Counted from the first letter of the stretch, positions 22,526 to 35,366 are shown. The stretch is 64,000 nucleotides of DNA from Gnetum montanum (GCA_015680685.1 MNCI01002989.1:573100-637099); one strand, 5' to 3'. The notes: a model not told the origin generated them from the sequence alone. Translations and numbers: made by a program.

Positions 22526-22999
22526 GACTTAAGATAGCCTTAACATCCTTGTTTATTATATCTATTTTAGTGCTACTACGCTTCTTTCATATTTCTTCAA
22601 TGCTTTTTTTTTTTTTTGCCAAATATGATTCCATTGTGAAATCTGTTATTTCTATTAAAGTAGCTCTCACACTGGCACAAACTTGTCAAATTCTAGCTTC
22701 TTCTCAATAGTTTCATTTCTGATCTCAAGAACTACCATCAATATGATATCCAAATAATTCTATTTATACTAAGGTAATATTTTTCTTTTAGCTTAATGTA
22801 AATTAAACAATTCTTGCATCTTTCTGTACAACTAAAGAAATATAACCTATTTTTTTCCTAGATTTATGAGAACTATGGAGAAAGTCCTTTGCATTTCGAT
22901 TGTAGCTCTACATTGCTATTAGCTGTATTTTAGTTCTTGGATCTATTTGGCAATTTCTCTACAGTTTGAAATATGTCCTTTCTTCTTTAACTTACTTTT

Positions 23000-24800
23000 A
23001 GATAGTCTATTTGATTTGGTTCTTAATACATGTTACGAGCTTTGATTTCTTTGAGCCATTCATTAAAACCTTAAGAGTTTGGGCTTTGTGTCTCAATCTA
23101 TTATTAGCAATGTAGCTTGTATTTTCAAATAACATTATCTTAGAGTTGATGTTAACTTGTAGAACCATTTTTGAACTTGCTTGCTAAGACAAGTTTTAGT
23201 TCTACGAACTATTTTGTAAAAGTGCTACTGTGGTAGAGTGGTTCTTGAGCTTTCTTGTACAACTAGATTTTGGTTCTACAAGTTATGTTACATTCTCTAG
23301 CTTCTTACTGATAATATATTGAGTTGGATTGAAATTTAATATGGATATGTGTAAATTAAAATTATATCCTTTTTGGATGTGATATAAGATCTTCTTATAT
23401 TGATGTTGCTTGTAGAATCATTTTGGCATTTCCTTGTAAAACCAATTTTTATTTCTATGAACTTGTGCTAAAGCTACTATGGTAAGGCTTATCCAAAGCC
23501 TATTTCTAGCGTTGATGCTTCTAGCTTGAAGAACTTATAGATTTTTTGAAGCTGATGTAGTTTTTAGAACTAATTCAAAATATGCTTGTAGAGCCAAGTT
23601 CTAGTTCTCTAAATTCATTCTACAAATAAGGTAACATGAAAGAATAGTTCATGTGCTTGCTTATAGAATCAAATTTTATCTCTATGAGTGATGCCATTTT
23701 TCTAAATTTGACATGGCATGTCAAAAGGGTCTAATTTCTAGAATCATTCTCTAGTTCTATAAATGAGCATACTTTAGTATTTTAATTCCATGTATATTCT
23801 CAAAAATAGCTTTTGAAATTTTTTCATAAAACCATTTGGAAGCTTATTCATACAAGCATGTTTGTGCTCTACAAAATTGTTCTGCATGGGAGCTAATGTG
23901 ATAGAATAAGTTCAAGCTTCTTTGTAGGACCAATTTTTAGTTCCACATGCTATGACATGTTCTTTTTCCTCTACATCATAACTTGTGAACTGGATTGAGA
24001 GTATAGTGCACATGTATGTAATACTTGGTGGGCTTGAGATGGCCTCTATTTAAGTTGATGTTAATTGCAAAACTATTTTGGCTTTTCCTCATAGAACATT
24101 ATTTTGGTTCTACAAACTAGAATTATATAGAAGCTAACATGGTAGCGTTTCCTTGAGGTCCATCTTTTGAAGATTACTTTTCCAAATCATTAAGATCATT
24201 AATTTTTCGATGCTAATGTGGTTCATAGAATTGATTTTTAAGTTCAATTGTAGAGTTGAATTTTGGCTTCATAAGCTAGTTCTACAAGATGATGTGGTAG
24301 AATCATTTTCATGCTCACTTATAAAATGAAATTTTAACTCTACGAGCGATGTACATTTTCTAAAGTTAACATGGTAAAGCCAATTTTAATACCATTTGTA
24401 GAGTTGAATTTTCGCTAATGTAGTAGAACTACTTTGAAATTTTTTTTTAAGTTGGTTCAAGTTCAAAGAATCATATACTTTAATATCTTTTGATACCACT
24501 TTGAATGCTAACTTAGTAGAGATAAAAATGAGATTACTTTTAGGGTCAATGTTTTTATTATTTAGTTAAGCTTATTCTTATGATGTAGTTTGTAGAATTG
24601 ATCTTATGTTTATTTATAATATCAAAGCTAGGTTCTATAAAATCACGCTATGTTAAAGTTGATGTGGTTATGCCACTTTTTGCACTTTCTTGTAAAAGAA
24701 ACGTTTGGTTCTACAAGTCTTGTAATCAAACTTTCATACCATGACATGTGATTTTATCTTAATTATCAATTTGTCAAAGTTGAACCAAGTGCATATTATA
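23000..24800. repeat. R2 array of ~90-bp TAGAACC repeats
   Basis: The same repeat as 4,140-6,800 but more diverged; many cores have drifted to 'tagaattga' or 'tagagttgaatt'. Recognisable units start near 23,155, 23,265, 23,415, 23,745 and 24,235. Confidence 0.65.
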
Positions 24801-24829
24801 TCTTAAGAGTATTTATTGTACTTCTTTGT

Positions 24830-25346
24830 CAATTTTCTTTCTAATTCTATAACTTCACTATGAAGATCAACTAGAGTATTAACATTTGGATTTCTTCGTA
24901 CTCAAAGTAAGATTATTGGATCTATAACATTTAAGTAGGTATCTCTCAAGACTTCGTTACTTGGTCCAAAATAATTTTGAAATAAGCTATGAATTCTCCA
25001 AAATTTGATATTGAATTTTCTTAGTGATTCACTATTTTTCCTATTTCATTTGAACTAAGTGTTATTCAATCAGATTGCTAGATTTGGATATGAATAAGGC
25101 TTTCATATCATCCCAACTAGTGATACTACTATTGGGTAAGTTTTAATAAAAAATTTGAGCCATGTATATGAGGTTTCCTATGAATAGTTTGCAAGCTTGA
25201 TCTTGGTATTGAATATTAGCATGAATAAGACCTAACTTAAATAGGTGTAAATATTCCTCTACTAAATAAGATTTAATAAGATTGTATAGTTCTAATAGAT
25301 ATTTATAAAGTAACTTCAAAATATCATGATGCGCATTGAAAATCAA
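24830..25346 (-). pseudogene. Ty3/Gypsy Gag remnant, R3
   Basis: The 67-codon stretch at 25,346-25,143 is the counterpart of 2,385-2,182, and the same NLPNSSITS pattern follows after a stop. The protease part found in R1 is absent because R3 ends at 24,830. Confidence 0.5.
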
Positions 25347-27119
25347 AGGTATGGGTAACTAAAATGAATTAACAGGAGGTCAATTAACCATCATTTGTAA
25401 ATTATAATTTCTACTTAATGGCCTTTTCTTTAACTTAGCTATTTTTTTGAAAGAAAAACGCTTAATTAAAGGTAATAACCTAGTACATCATATCTTATTC
25501 AAATACATTAGTTTGTAATTATGATCTTAGATTCCTCCTCCCACGTAGTTTCAATCTTAAGTTTAAATATGTTTGTTGAACATTTGGAATCTTTTTGTTT
25601 ATTTGAGGATTCACTCATGAGCCAAGATAGCAAATCTAATATTGGACCTAAGTTATCCTAATATATCCTAATAAATTTTAGTATGCTTTTATAACATGCC
25701 CTTCTTCTAGTACTAGTTACACTATTGGTGGCAGAATAACTTATAGTAATTACTTGTTTTAGGTGTCTTCTGGTCTCTAGTACCACCAAGGCATAAATGT
25801 CCCCAAATAGATTTTGCTGTTATAATTAGCTTAAATATGGATAGGCATATTTAGCAATGAAAATTCATCTTAATAATATGTTGTTTTATATGTATTTAAT
25901 GACTATCTCCTAAAGCTATCTGTTAGAAAAATTAAAGAAAATGGAATAGCTTCCTTATAAGCATAGCCTTAAATCTTCCATAACTAATATAATGGATGGG
26001 TAGTTTTATAGAAGCACTTAATCATTAATTCTAAGCTATCTATTAGCTATCTTCATGAAGTTAGATCACAAAAGTCTTGCAAAATAGAGCAAGGTACTAA
26101 GCAAATAAAATTATTTATAAAGCTTATAATCCTATAAAGATGAAAATATTTCTATGCTAAAATGACTTAGAATGAACACTTATAAAAGCTATCTTATTCA
26201 ACCAAAATAGTAGAAACAAGTCAAACCTCAATTCACAAAGAAGATAACCTATTCCAAAATTGACATTTCATCCAATTAAAGTTATATAATGACTACGCTA
26301 GACATATAAGAAAATGTTATTCAATATAATTGGTAACTGAAAGATAAAAACTATAGGAGATAGATAGAACCTATTTAAAATGCCAAAAAGAATATGTCTT
26401 TTACAAGCTTTTCTTTTCCACAAATTCCTTCCTTGAAGCACGCCAAAAGAGGATATCCCTATTTAAATTTTTCTCTAGGCTTTATATATAGTCACTAGTA
26501 GTTATAACCATTATAATAGTTCAGGCTACAACTGGCTCACATTCTTCTTGTATAACTATAAATCATTGGATAACTGTTTGGTTTCTTAATAAACTTTCCT
26601 TAATCTTTGAATTTAAAACCTCTCAACTAATAACCATTAAGATAATCTTCCATTATTAGAGAGAGCCTTAATAGCCTGATCCATCATATCTAGCTTAGTG
26701 TCATTTCTTTAAGACTTCTTCAGTGTCTATTTTCCTCAAACCTGATTTAGTTATTGAATTTGTTATTTCTTTTAAAGAAGCTCCTACATTAGCACAGACA
26801 TGTTCGAATTCTAGCTTCTTGTTGGTAGTTTCATTTATGATTCCAATAACTACCATCATCATCATATCTAAATAACTCTATTTATACAGAGGTAACAAGT
26901 CACTTTTAGCTATATCTAAATCAAAAAATTCCTATGCCTCTCTGTTCACCTACATAAATATGACATTTTTTTCTTATCATTTTATGAGAACTCTGGAGAT
27001 GCTTTGCAATTTGATGGTAACTATGGTTTACTCTGAGCTTTTTTTTAGTTATTAACTTTGTTTATCAATTGCTTTATAACATGTAATCTATCATTTGTTC
27101 TTTAACTTGGTTTTACAAA

Positions 27120-30100
27120 GGCTATGCAATTTAGTTCTTAACAAATGTTGTTGGCTTTGATTTATGTAAGCCATTCATTAAAATCATAAGAGTTTAGGCT
27201 TAGCATCTCAACCTATTCTTCTTAATGTAGCTTTTATATTTGTATACCTTATCTTAGTACTACTGTTACCTTGTAGAACCATTTTTCAAATTACTTGTAG
27301 AGCTAGGTTTTTATTCTATGAACTATTTTATAAAAGAGATGTTGTGGTAGAGTGGTTCTTGAGCTTCCTCATAGAATCATATTTGGTTTTACAAGTTTTA
27401 TTAATTCCTTTATCTTCTCACTTATAATATATTGAGCTAGATTAAAATTTAATACACATATTCATAAATTAAAATTTTATCCTTTTTTTCACTTGAGATA
27501 AGATCTAATTATCTAATTTGGCTCTAGAACCATTTTATCTTTTCCATATAGAACTAATGTTTAGTTCTATCAACCTACTCTAAAGCTGATGTGCTATGAC
27601 TTCTCCAAAGTTCATTTTAAAAGTTGAATCCTCTATATAGATAAACTTATTAAATTATTGAAGTTAATGTGGCTTGTAGAACCAATTTAAAGACTGCTCA
27701 TAGAGCTTGTTTTTTTTCTACACGTTCATTCTACAAAGGAGCTGACATGAAAGAACCATTCATGCACTTGCATGTAGAACAAAATATTAACTTTACAAGG
27801 GATGCCCTATTTCTAAAGTTGAGATGGCATGTGAAAATGGTCTAATTTGTAGAACCATTTTTTAATTATACAAATAAAATTTATTTAATATTTTAATTCT
27901 ACCTATATTGACATGGCAAAGTATTTTTAAAGATAGCTTTTGAAATTTATTACTTGAACCATTTTAAAGCTTATTAATAGAATCATTTTTTTCCTCTTCA
28001 AAGTCATTCTACAAGGGAGATAACATGGTACAATGAGTTTAAGCTTCTTTCTAGAACCAATTTTTAGTTCTGCATACTATGTCATGCTCTTTTGCCTCTA
28101 CTTCATAACTTGCTAAGCTAGATTAAAAGTATATTATGTATGTGCATGATTATTATTGGGTTTGAGATGAGCTTTGTTTAAGCTAATGTGTGTTGTATAA
28201 AAATTTTGGCTTTTCTTTATAGAACCAATTTTTTATTCTACAAATTGCCATTATATAGAAGCTGAGATGATAGAGTTTCTTTGAGGTTCATCTTTCTAGA
28301 TTTAATTTCCAATTTAACAAGATCATTAATTTTCAAAAGTTCATGTGATTCGTAGAACCAATTTCTAATTCCATTTGTAAAGCTGAATTTTGGCTTCATA
28401 AACTTATTTTATGAGCTGACGTGGTAGAACTATTTTCAAGCTTGCTTGTAGAACCAAATTTTATCTCTATGAGTGATGTTATTTTTCTAAAGTTGAAGTG
28501 GTAGGGCCAATTTTAATATCATTTCTAGACCTAATTTTTGGCTTCATAAATTGGTTGTATGAGCTAACATGGTGGAACTACTTCAAAAGGTTTTTTTTTA
28601 TGATGCCTAATTTAGGTTTTAAGAACTACATACATGAATCTCTCTTTATAATAGTTTGAATGTTGACTTAGCAAAGGTGAAAATTAGATTACTTCTAAGG
28701 CTAAATTTTTTGTTCTTCATAAAAGATTATTCTGATGATGTGGCTTTTAGAACCAATATTAAGCTTGTTTGTAGAATCAAATCTATGTTCTATAGGACCA
28801 CTCTATGTAGAAACTGACATGATTGAGTCACTTTACGCTAGCTTATAGAACTAAAATTTGGGGTTACCAGTCATGCAATCAAACTTCTACATCACAACAC
28901 TTGATCTTACCCTAATCACTAATTTGTCAAAGTGAAAGCAAGTGCATAGTATTTCTTAAGAGATTTTGGCATACTTCTTTCTTTATAGAGCCTTTTCATG
29001 AAACCACTTTTTGGCTCTACAAAGCCTTTTCTACATAATGAAACTAACATGATAGAACCAAAAAATATGTTTCTTGTAGAATCATTTTTCAATTTCATAG
29101 ACTATCTCATTTTGAGCTCTTTCTTTGTATTATGACATGGCTTATAAAACTAACTTTAAACTTGTTTGTACATNAAGCTGAGATGATAGAGTTTCTTTGA
29201 GGTTCATCTTTCTAGATTTAATTTCCAATTTAACAAGATCATTAATTTTCAAAAGTTCATGTGATTCGTAGAACCAATTTCTAATTCCATTTGTAAAGCT
29301 GAATTTTGGCTTCATAAACTTATTTTATGAGCTGACGTGGTAGAACTATTTTCAAGCTTGCTTGTAGAACCAAATTTTATCTCTATGAGTGATGTTATTT
29401 TTCTAAAGTTGAAGTGGTAGGGCCAATTTTAATATCATTTCTAGACCTAATTTTTGGCTTCATAAATTGGTTGTATGAGCTAACATGGTGGAACTACTTC
29501 AAAAGGTTTTTTTTTATGATGCCTAATTTAGGTTTTAAGAACTACATACATGAATCTCTCTTTATAATAGTTTGAATGTTGACTTAGCAAAGGTGAAAAT
29601 TAGATTACTTCTAAGGCTAAATTTTTTGTTCTTCATAAAAGATTATTCTGATGATGTGGCTTTTAGAACCAATATTAAGCTTGTTTGTAGAATCAAATCT
29701 ATGTTCTATAGGACCACTCTATGTAGAAACTGACATGATTGAGTCACTTTACGCTAGCTTATAGAACTAAAATTTGGGGTTACCAGTCATGCAATCAAAC
29801 TTCTACATCACAACACTTGATCTTACCCTAATCACTAATTTGTCAAAGTGAAAGCAAGTGCATAGTATTTCTTAAGAGATTTTGGCATACTTCTTTCTTT
29901 ATAGAGCATTTCATGAAACCACTTTTTGGCTCTACAAAGCCTTTTCTACATAATGAAACTAACATGATAGAACCAAAAAATATGTTTCTTGTAGAATCAT
30001 TTTTCAATTTCATAGACTATCTCATTTTGAGCTCTTTCTTTGTATTATGACATGGCTTATAAAACTAACTTTAAACTTGTTTGTACATCTGAATATAGCT

Positions 30101-30712
30101 TCTATATAATCATTCTACATAGCAGTTGATGTGGTAGAACCAACTTTGTACTTACTTGTAGAACCTAATTTTGGTTTTATGAGATCCCTAATCAAACTCT
30201 TATGTATTGTTACTTTGATTGCACCCCTATCAAAGCAAGAAATGACATAAGATCTTATTTATAGAACCTTTTTGTAGAATCATTTTTCAACCCTACAAAT
30301 CTTTTCATCAAAATAGAACTAACTTAATAGAACTATTTTTCATGCTTGCTGGTAGAACCATATTGAATTTTTCAAATAATGCCAAATTTTAGGCCCTAAC
30401 ATGGCACATAGAATAACTTTTGTTGTTTTTTGTACAACTAGTTCTTAGTTTTACTTGCCAACTTTACAAGATAGCTTACATGTCACATGGGATTTACATA
30501 CATAAAGTTGATTTTAGTTCTTACTTATGCTTTAATCCTATGAAGATAACTTGAGTAGAACCAATTTGTAGAGCCAATTTTTATTTGTATGAGCCTCCTC
30601 TAAGACCTAACATGGCAGATGTACTTAATGAACCCTTCATTTCCTATCATTAATGAGGCTCATCATGGTTCATAGAATAATTTTTCAATTCATTCGTAAA
30701 GTTGATTTTTAA
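27120..30712. repeat. R3 array of ~90-bp TAGAACC repeats
   Basis: Collinear with 4,140-6,800 but lengthened by the apparent duplication of 28,259-29,173 as 29,175-30,090. Unit cores are as in R1, for example near 27,280, 27,525, 27,676, 27,848 and 28,440. Confidence 0.7.
29174..29174. other. Single N: probable unmerged contig join
   Basis: The sequence right of the N (29,175-30,090) repeats 28,259-29,173 almost exactly. This is what two overlapping contigs placed end to end would give. Confidence 0.8.
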
Positions 30713-30883
30713 NCTTTTCATGAAACCACTTTTTGGCTCTACAAAGCCTTTTCTACATAATGAAACTAACATGATAGAACCAAAAAATATGTTTCTTGTA
30801 GAATCATTTTTCAATTTCATAGACTATCTCATTTTGAGCTCTTTCTTTGTATTATGACATGGCTTATAAAACTAACTTTAAAN
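30713..30883. other. N-bounded 169-bp patch duplicating 28,992-29,160
   Basis: Ns lie at 30,713 and 30,883. The 169 bp between them equal 28,992-29,160. R1 has ~330 bp of different sequence (6,800-7,125) at this point, so a wrong small contig seems to fill the gap. Confidence 0.75.
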
Positions 30884-31142
30884 AGATCAACAAAGTAGAA
30901 TATTTTTGGATTACTTATTCAACTTTTAAATTTTTATTTCAAAAAGAAATTTGATCAAAAAGACTTTAATCTTCACAACATCTTCATAGGAACTTCTCCT
31001 AAAATTTACCTCCAAATATGACTCATTACTTAGGGAATGAAAAAAATTAGCTTAATCTTTTTACATGAGTATATCAATCTTTGGAAGTTGTGGGATATTG
31101 CACAAAGAAGTAAACATGATAATCCAAGTCCTTTGCTCTTCC

Positions 31143-31560
31143 ATGAAAATGGCTATTGTTCTAATAATATTGACCTCTTCAGATGTCTTATTTTCCATGC
31201 ACAAAGTTTTGAGCTTCAAAAGTTATAACTTTTAATTATGGATAGCTTTTTTGGCATATGAAAAGTCTCTTTCTATAGATTTCAATCCCCCATAAAAAAA
31301 CATACTATTAAAAAATTGGTATTAGGAATTGAACCCACGATCTTCTAATTACTAACCTCAACATGTTATGCCATGCTTCATATAGCTAATAATAAAAGCC
31401 AAGCTTTTTCTTGTTAAAATATCAATAAACTTTAATAATATTTAACTTATTTTATTAATAAAAAATAATAATCAATATATTTAACAAAGAAGAAAAATTT
31501 TAGTTTTTCTCCTAATGCTTAGGATAGGAGCTAACTAGTTGTTGTGGTTGTCTATGTGCC
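31143..31560. repeat. U repeat, copy 5 (right part)
   Basis: It continues the U segment broken at 21,575, with 'tcttattttccatgcacaaag' parallel to 8,090-8,115. It then has the tRNA-like block and the start of the 'gctaactag-tgttgtggttg' part, and ends at the truncated Copia LTR. Confidence 0.65.
31322..31390 (-). repeat. tRNA-like segment, U copy 5 (best preserved)
   Basis: The minus strand reads TTAGCTATATGAAGCATGG, then AGTAATTAGAAGATCG, then TGGGTTCAATTCC. The last has one mismatch to the B-box GGTTCGANTCC. The order and spacing are those of a tRNA, but stems are lost. No tRNAscan-type call is expected. Confidence 0.5.
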
Positions 31561-32446
31561 ACTAGAGCCCTAGAGAATCTTTAACACTAAGAAGCCCTAG
31601 AGACATCTCATTTTCTAGTGAGACATCTTTCACGAATTGATGCCAATCTCAAATAGATGTCTCTACTTTAAAGAAGACATCTACACTAGTCGTTGGGTAG
31701 CTATTGCTTGAATTCTGAGTTTTCAAAAGCTTTGAAGCTATAAGAAGACATCATATTATTTAAAATTGTGAAAGCATTATTAACATCAAAGCAATCATTG
31801 TCATATCTATGCTAATGTATTCTTGTCCTTCATTGTCACATCATTAGCTTATTTTTATTCTGAGTTGAGCCTCAATGGAATGATTTTGTAATTATAGTTA
31901 CATTATTTCCTTGGTTTTTACATTCTTTCTTATTACCCTACATGGTTGATGTACTTCTTATGAGAAGGAATCTATATTAAGCTTGTTGAGATCTTGTAGG
32001 ATTGAGTGGTTTTGTAGCATCAAAACATTCTAGAGTAGAGCTAAATTTTGTAAAGGTTATGGGATCCTTGAAATCACATTGTGAGCTTGTTAGGTCCTTG
32101 TAGGATTAAGTGGTTTCATAACAACAAAACACTCTGGTATGGAGCTCAGTGCTAAGAGGGTGTGATGCTCTTTAAACCATATTTTGGGCTTGTTGGGACC
32201 TTGCAGTGTTAAGATATTTTGCAGTGATGAAACTCTCCATAGAAAAGCTCAAATCCTATAAAGGTTATGGTACCCTTCAAATCACATTTCTGAGAAACAA
32301 GTCTTGAGGTGTGCAAGGATTCTACCCTCTAATTATGAACATACCCAAGTTGGGGGACCACATAAATGTTGAGTGTGATTTTTGTGGCTATTCAATTTTC
32401 AATTAGAGGAACTTATTCAACCCCCCTTCTAAGTTCTCGATCCTCA
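31561..32446 (+). repeat. Copia 5' LTR (5'-truncated)
   Basis: It shares 31,594-31,945 with 36,580-36,940 (for example 'aacatcaaagcaatcattgt'). U3 has AGACATCT and AGATGTCT words in both orientations, and a TATA-like GCTATAAG near 31,737. It ends in CA at 32,446, two bases before the PBS. Confidence 0.75.
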
Positions 32447-32448
32447 AG

Positions 32449-32460
32449 TGGTATCAAAGC
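32449..32460 (+). other. Copia primer-binding site (initiator Met-tRNA)
   Basis: TGGTATCAAAGC has one mismatch to TGGTATCAGAGC, the standard plant Copia PBS. Confidence 0.85.
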
Positions 32461-32502
32461 TTGGTACTCCTAGTTTTGAGTGTAATAACTTAGGAGTAAA
32501 TA

Positions 32503-33480
32503 ATGGAAGGAGGATCATACATCAAGTCACTAATGTTCAATGGAATCACCTTTACATGTTGGAGGACTCAAATGCAAAAATTCTTTAAGTACATGAGGTT
32601 CATAGGTTTGGTATTCATCTTGGATGAATGCACTCAACTCATTAGCATCATTTTGGATAGCAAAGGTAAGAGTAGAGATAATCTAAACTTTTAAATTTTG
32701 ATACTTTTTCTATGAAATGATGGATATGTGATGGAAGAGACCATATGACCTCCAAATGCAGGTTGTATGAGAAAGAGTATAGTGAAGGAAGGAGAAGAAG
32801 TAACATCCATACAAGCCAAGATGATCAAGAGGAATCAACTAAAGAAGATAAAATGGCAAAAAAAAATATCTACACTAGCTGGGATGATAGAGACCAAAGC
32901 AAGGTGGAGGATGATGCAAAAGACTTGCATCTCATTTTCATGTATCTTACAGATGATGATGCTAGCCTCTTAGATGATGATCAATTTGAAAATGAGGTGG
33001 AAAGATATGGCATATTGTGTAAGGAACTTCTATCTTTTCAAAGTCTATGTATAAAGTTGAATAAGAAAATAAAAATCAAGGATCAAGACTTTCTTCATTA
33101 AATATAATGATTTTAGATCTCAAAAAATAAATCTTAGTCTTAAGGGATAAGAATAAAAAGCTAACCCTATCTTATGAGCAAATTAGGGAAGCACTTGCAA
33201 ATGTTAAACTTGTAAATGAGAGGTTGGTCAAAGGAAAAGAATCTATTCGAATAATTCTTGGACAAGGAAGGAGTCCAAATGACAAAAGTGGACTATGATG
33301 CTACCAATAAGAACAAGTATTCATAACAATCTCATCTAAACAAGAGACCACTTCAAAAGCTGAGGTAACTACTAGCACTACTTGTAACCAAAGGGTAACT
33401 TCAAGGTTTGATCATTTAACCAAAATAGAAAGGTTATATGTTATTACTGTAATAGGTTTGGACATAAGTAGTGGAATTGC
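32503..33480 (+). pseudogene. gag: Copia Gag with CCHC zinc knuckle
   Basis: It starts ATG at 32,503 (MEGGSYIKSLMFNG), which fits the plant Copia Gag opening of a short N-terminus, FNG and then W-x-T-x-M. After frame breaks, 32,745-33,101 carries an acidic region (WDDRDQSKVEDDAKDLHLIF) like the usual acidic segment before the knuckle. At 33,439-33,480 the code reads C-x2-C-x4-H-x4-C with one stop inside (CYYCNRFGHK, stop, WNC). Gag would package the element RNA. Protease and later pol domains do not follow. Confidence 0.7.
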
Positions 33481-34490
33481 AATTTAAAATATTACCACAT
33501 GAACACCTAATTGTATCATAAGGCTCCTTGGTCCTATCCAAATACACCTAGAAAGGAAATATTATAGGACAAAAAGGAATGAAGGACAAAACTAGAATGC
33601 AAAGAGAACAAAAAGGTGTGGAGAATTAAGAGAAAATAAGGAGGTGAAAGAACTGTCAAAAAAAAATTTGAAATGAAGCAAGACATTAGAAATAAATGAA
33701 ATTAATTTGAAAGAAGGAACTTCAAAAGAAGAACCTTAGTTCTAATCTCTTTAAACATCTTGATCTCCATTAGCAAGCAAGGTAAGTAATGGTAAGTATA
33801 GTTATAATCATTATACCTTGACTTGATGAGATTAGAATAGATTAGGTTATTTTTATGGTTGAATGAAATCTTGTGCTACTTTTAAAATTTTTATTGATAA
33901 ATCATATTTTGGATTCTTAACTAGAATATATTGGTTTTAAGTGGTTAAAGTCCTTGATTGTAATTCATGGATCCAATTTTTTTTTCATTCATTGTTACTT
34001 AAACATATACATCCTACCTTATATATGATATGGCATTATTTATTCCCTATGAAATCATAAAGTCAAACTGTTATTAAAAGATTTTTTTGATGTACGATAA
34101 TTGAAGCATTAGAATTGGTACCTTTAATGTAATTCATGTATCTTCTAAGAAAAGCAACATTTTAAAAGAAATTCCTTGAGCACATGAGTTATTTTCTATC
34201 TTTATCATAAAGTGCTATTATTAATAGGAGGCCTTGTTTTCAAAAGTCTCCAAAATTTATCTTAATATGGCACTCTAGATTTATGGAGACATCATCTAGA
34301 ACTTATGTAATTCTTAATGAATGTGTGATGTTTATGTGTGTTTTCTTATGTTGATTTTCTTTTGATGATTTCCAGGTGTTTTTCCATGTTTGGGGGTGTT
34401 TTAGACTTATCTTGAAGAGTTTTAGAGGTTCCAAGGTCTATGGGGACTTGTTGGGAAGCATCTAGAGGCTCTTGAGATCAAAATGAGCAT
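33481..34490 (+). other. Copia interior, no gene seen
   Basis: AT-rich sequence with no RT, RNase H or integrase motif in any frame that I could follow. Confidence 0.5.
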
Positions 34491-34499
34491 TTTTATTTT

Positions 34500-34690
34500 T
34501 GGCATATATAGGATAAACATCTCTTCAAAAAGATAGACATCTCCCCAGAGCCATCTACCCTGCAGTGTAGATGTCTCAAGACCAAAGAAGACATCTACCA
34601 AAAACAGGAGACATCTCTCTTGAAAGCAAAGACTTCACAGTAGACATCTACATGGAACCAAAGATGTCTATGTCAGTGAGAAAGAATAAA
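34500..34690 (+). promoter_or_regulatory. Internal cluster of the Copia U3 word AGACATCT/AGATGTCT
   Basis: About eight copies in 180 bp, in both orientations (for example 34,532, 34,567, 34,588, 34,609, 34,640 and 34,663). A TATA-like GCATATATAGG lies at ~34,502. The same word clusters in U3 of both LTRs (31,594-31,690 and 36,480-36,660). It is either an internal regulatory block or a fragment of another LTR. Confidence 0.4.
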
Positions 34691-34810
34691 AAAGAAAATC
34701 TCTAATGTGGAATTTCAATTGAGGAACATCTAGGGAGAAATTCCATACACATTAAAAATGTTTACATCTTTGTTGTTGAAAGGATTCACTAATGGGAGAT
34801 CTTAGTCTCC

Positions 34811-35100
34811 ACACTTGATCCTAGAATTTCTATGCAGCATGAAGATCCTGAAAGGCTCAAGGAAGAATACAAAACTCTCTACAACAAATACATTATGACT
34901 CAAGAGACTAGGAAGAAAGATAAGCATGTATGTAGTGAGAGCCTATACCTCATCGATAGTTATCACCTATAAGCCACCCATGTAGGGGAATTCTTTTGAG
35001 ACTCTTACCAAAAGATACTCAAGCTACAAGACCTTCCACTCTAATGCCCATATAAAAAAATGAGCAAAAAAGAGCATATTCATTGGGTAAATTTTTGAAA
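34811..35100 (+). pseudogene. Unrecognised coding-like frame downstream of the internal cluster
   Basis: The frame of the ATG at 34,838 reads ~50 codons (MQHEDPERLKEEYKTLYNKY and on to LIDSYHL) before its first stop, then continues in frame with three more stops to ~35,100. It is charged and helical with no family I can name. It may be a captured fragment. Confidence 0.3.
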
Positions 35101-35366
35101 GTAAAAGAGGACATTTATTTACCAATCTTTAAAATCCTTACCTAAAGATGATCTTTATTCGTGAAAGCTCTTGAACTTTATATGTTGTATAAACTTACTT
35201 GTGAGCTCTATGTTAAGGATTTAATGGTTCATGTATGATCTTTTGTATGTTGAGAATGTATAATTTTAAGTACCTAAGGCCCTTATTGCAAATATGAGTT
35301 GATAAATTCTCACCTTAGAAATATCAAGTCTTCAATGGTAGATTAGAACTAGAAAATGAACATTGG

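Larger units (their letters stand above)
21581..24829. mobile_element. R2 block: diverged partial copy of the R element
   Basis: It is collinear with R1 from ~2,750 to ~5,960 but clearly more diverged than R3. It starts inside a U repeat and ends abruptly at 'gtacttctttg|tcaatttt', where R3 begins with the equivalent of R1 ~1,870. R2 and R3 are therefore head-to-tail. No gag remnant lies in this part. Confidence 0.65.
24830..31142 (-). mobile_element. R3 block: close copy of R1
   Basis: It matches R1 from ~1,870 to 7,378 at roughly 94% identity by eye, with an offset of ~22,960 that grows after 28,258. It includes the gag remnant (25,346-25,143) and the ~90-bp array. It contains three single-N positions flanked by repeated sequence. 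Its inserted and missing segments relative to R1 (29,175 onward, and the lack of R1 6,800-7,125) are therefore probably assembly errors. Confidence 0.7.

Noticed and set aside
31322-31390. Possible real tRNA gene on the minus strand
   Set aside because: Only A-box-like and B-box-like words remain; acceptor and anticodon stems do not pair, and the block is part of a tandem repeat.
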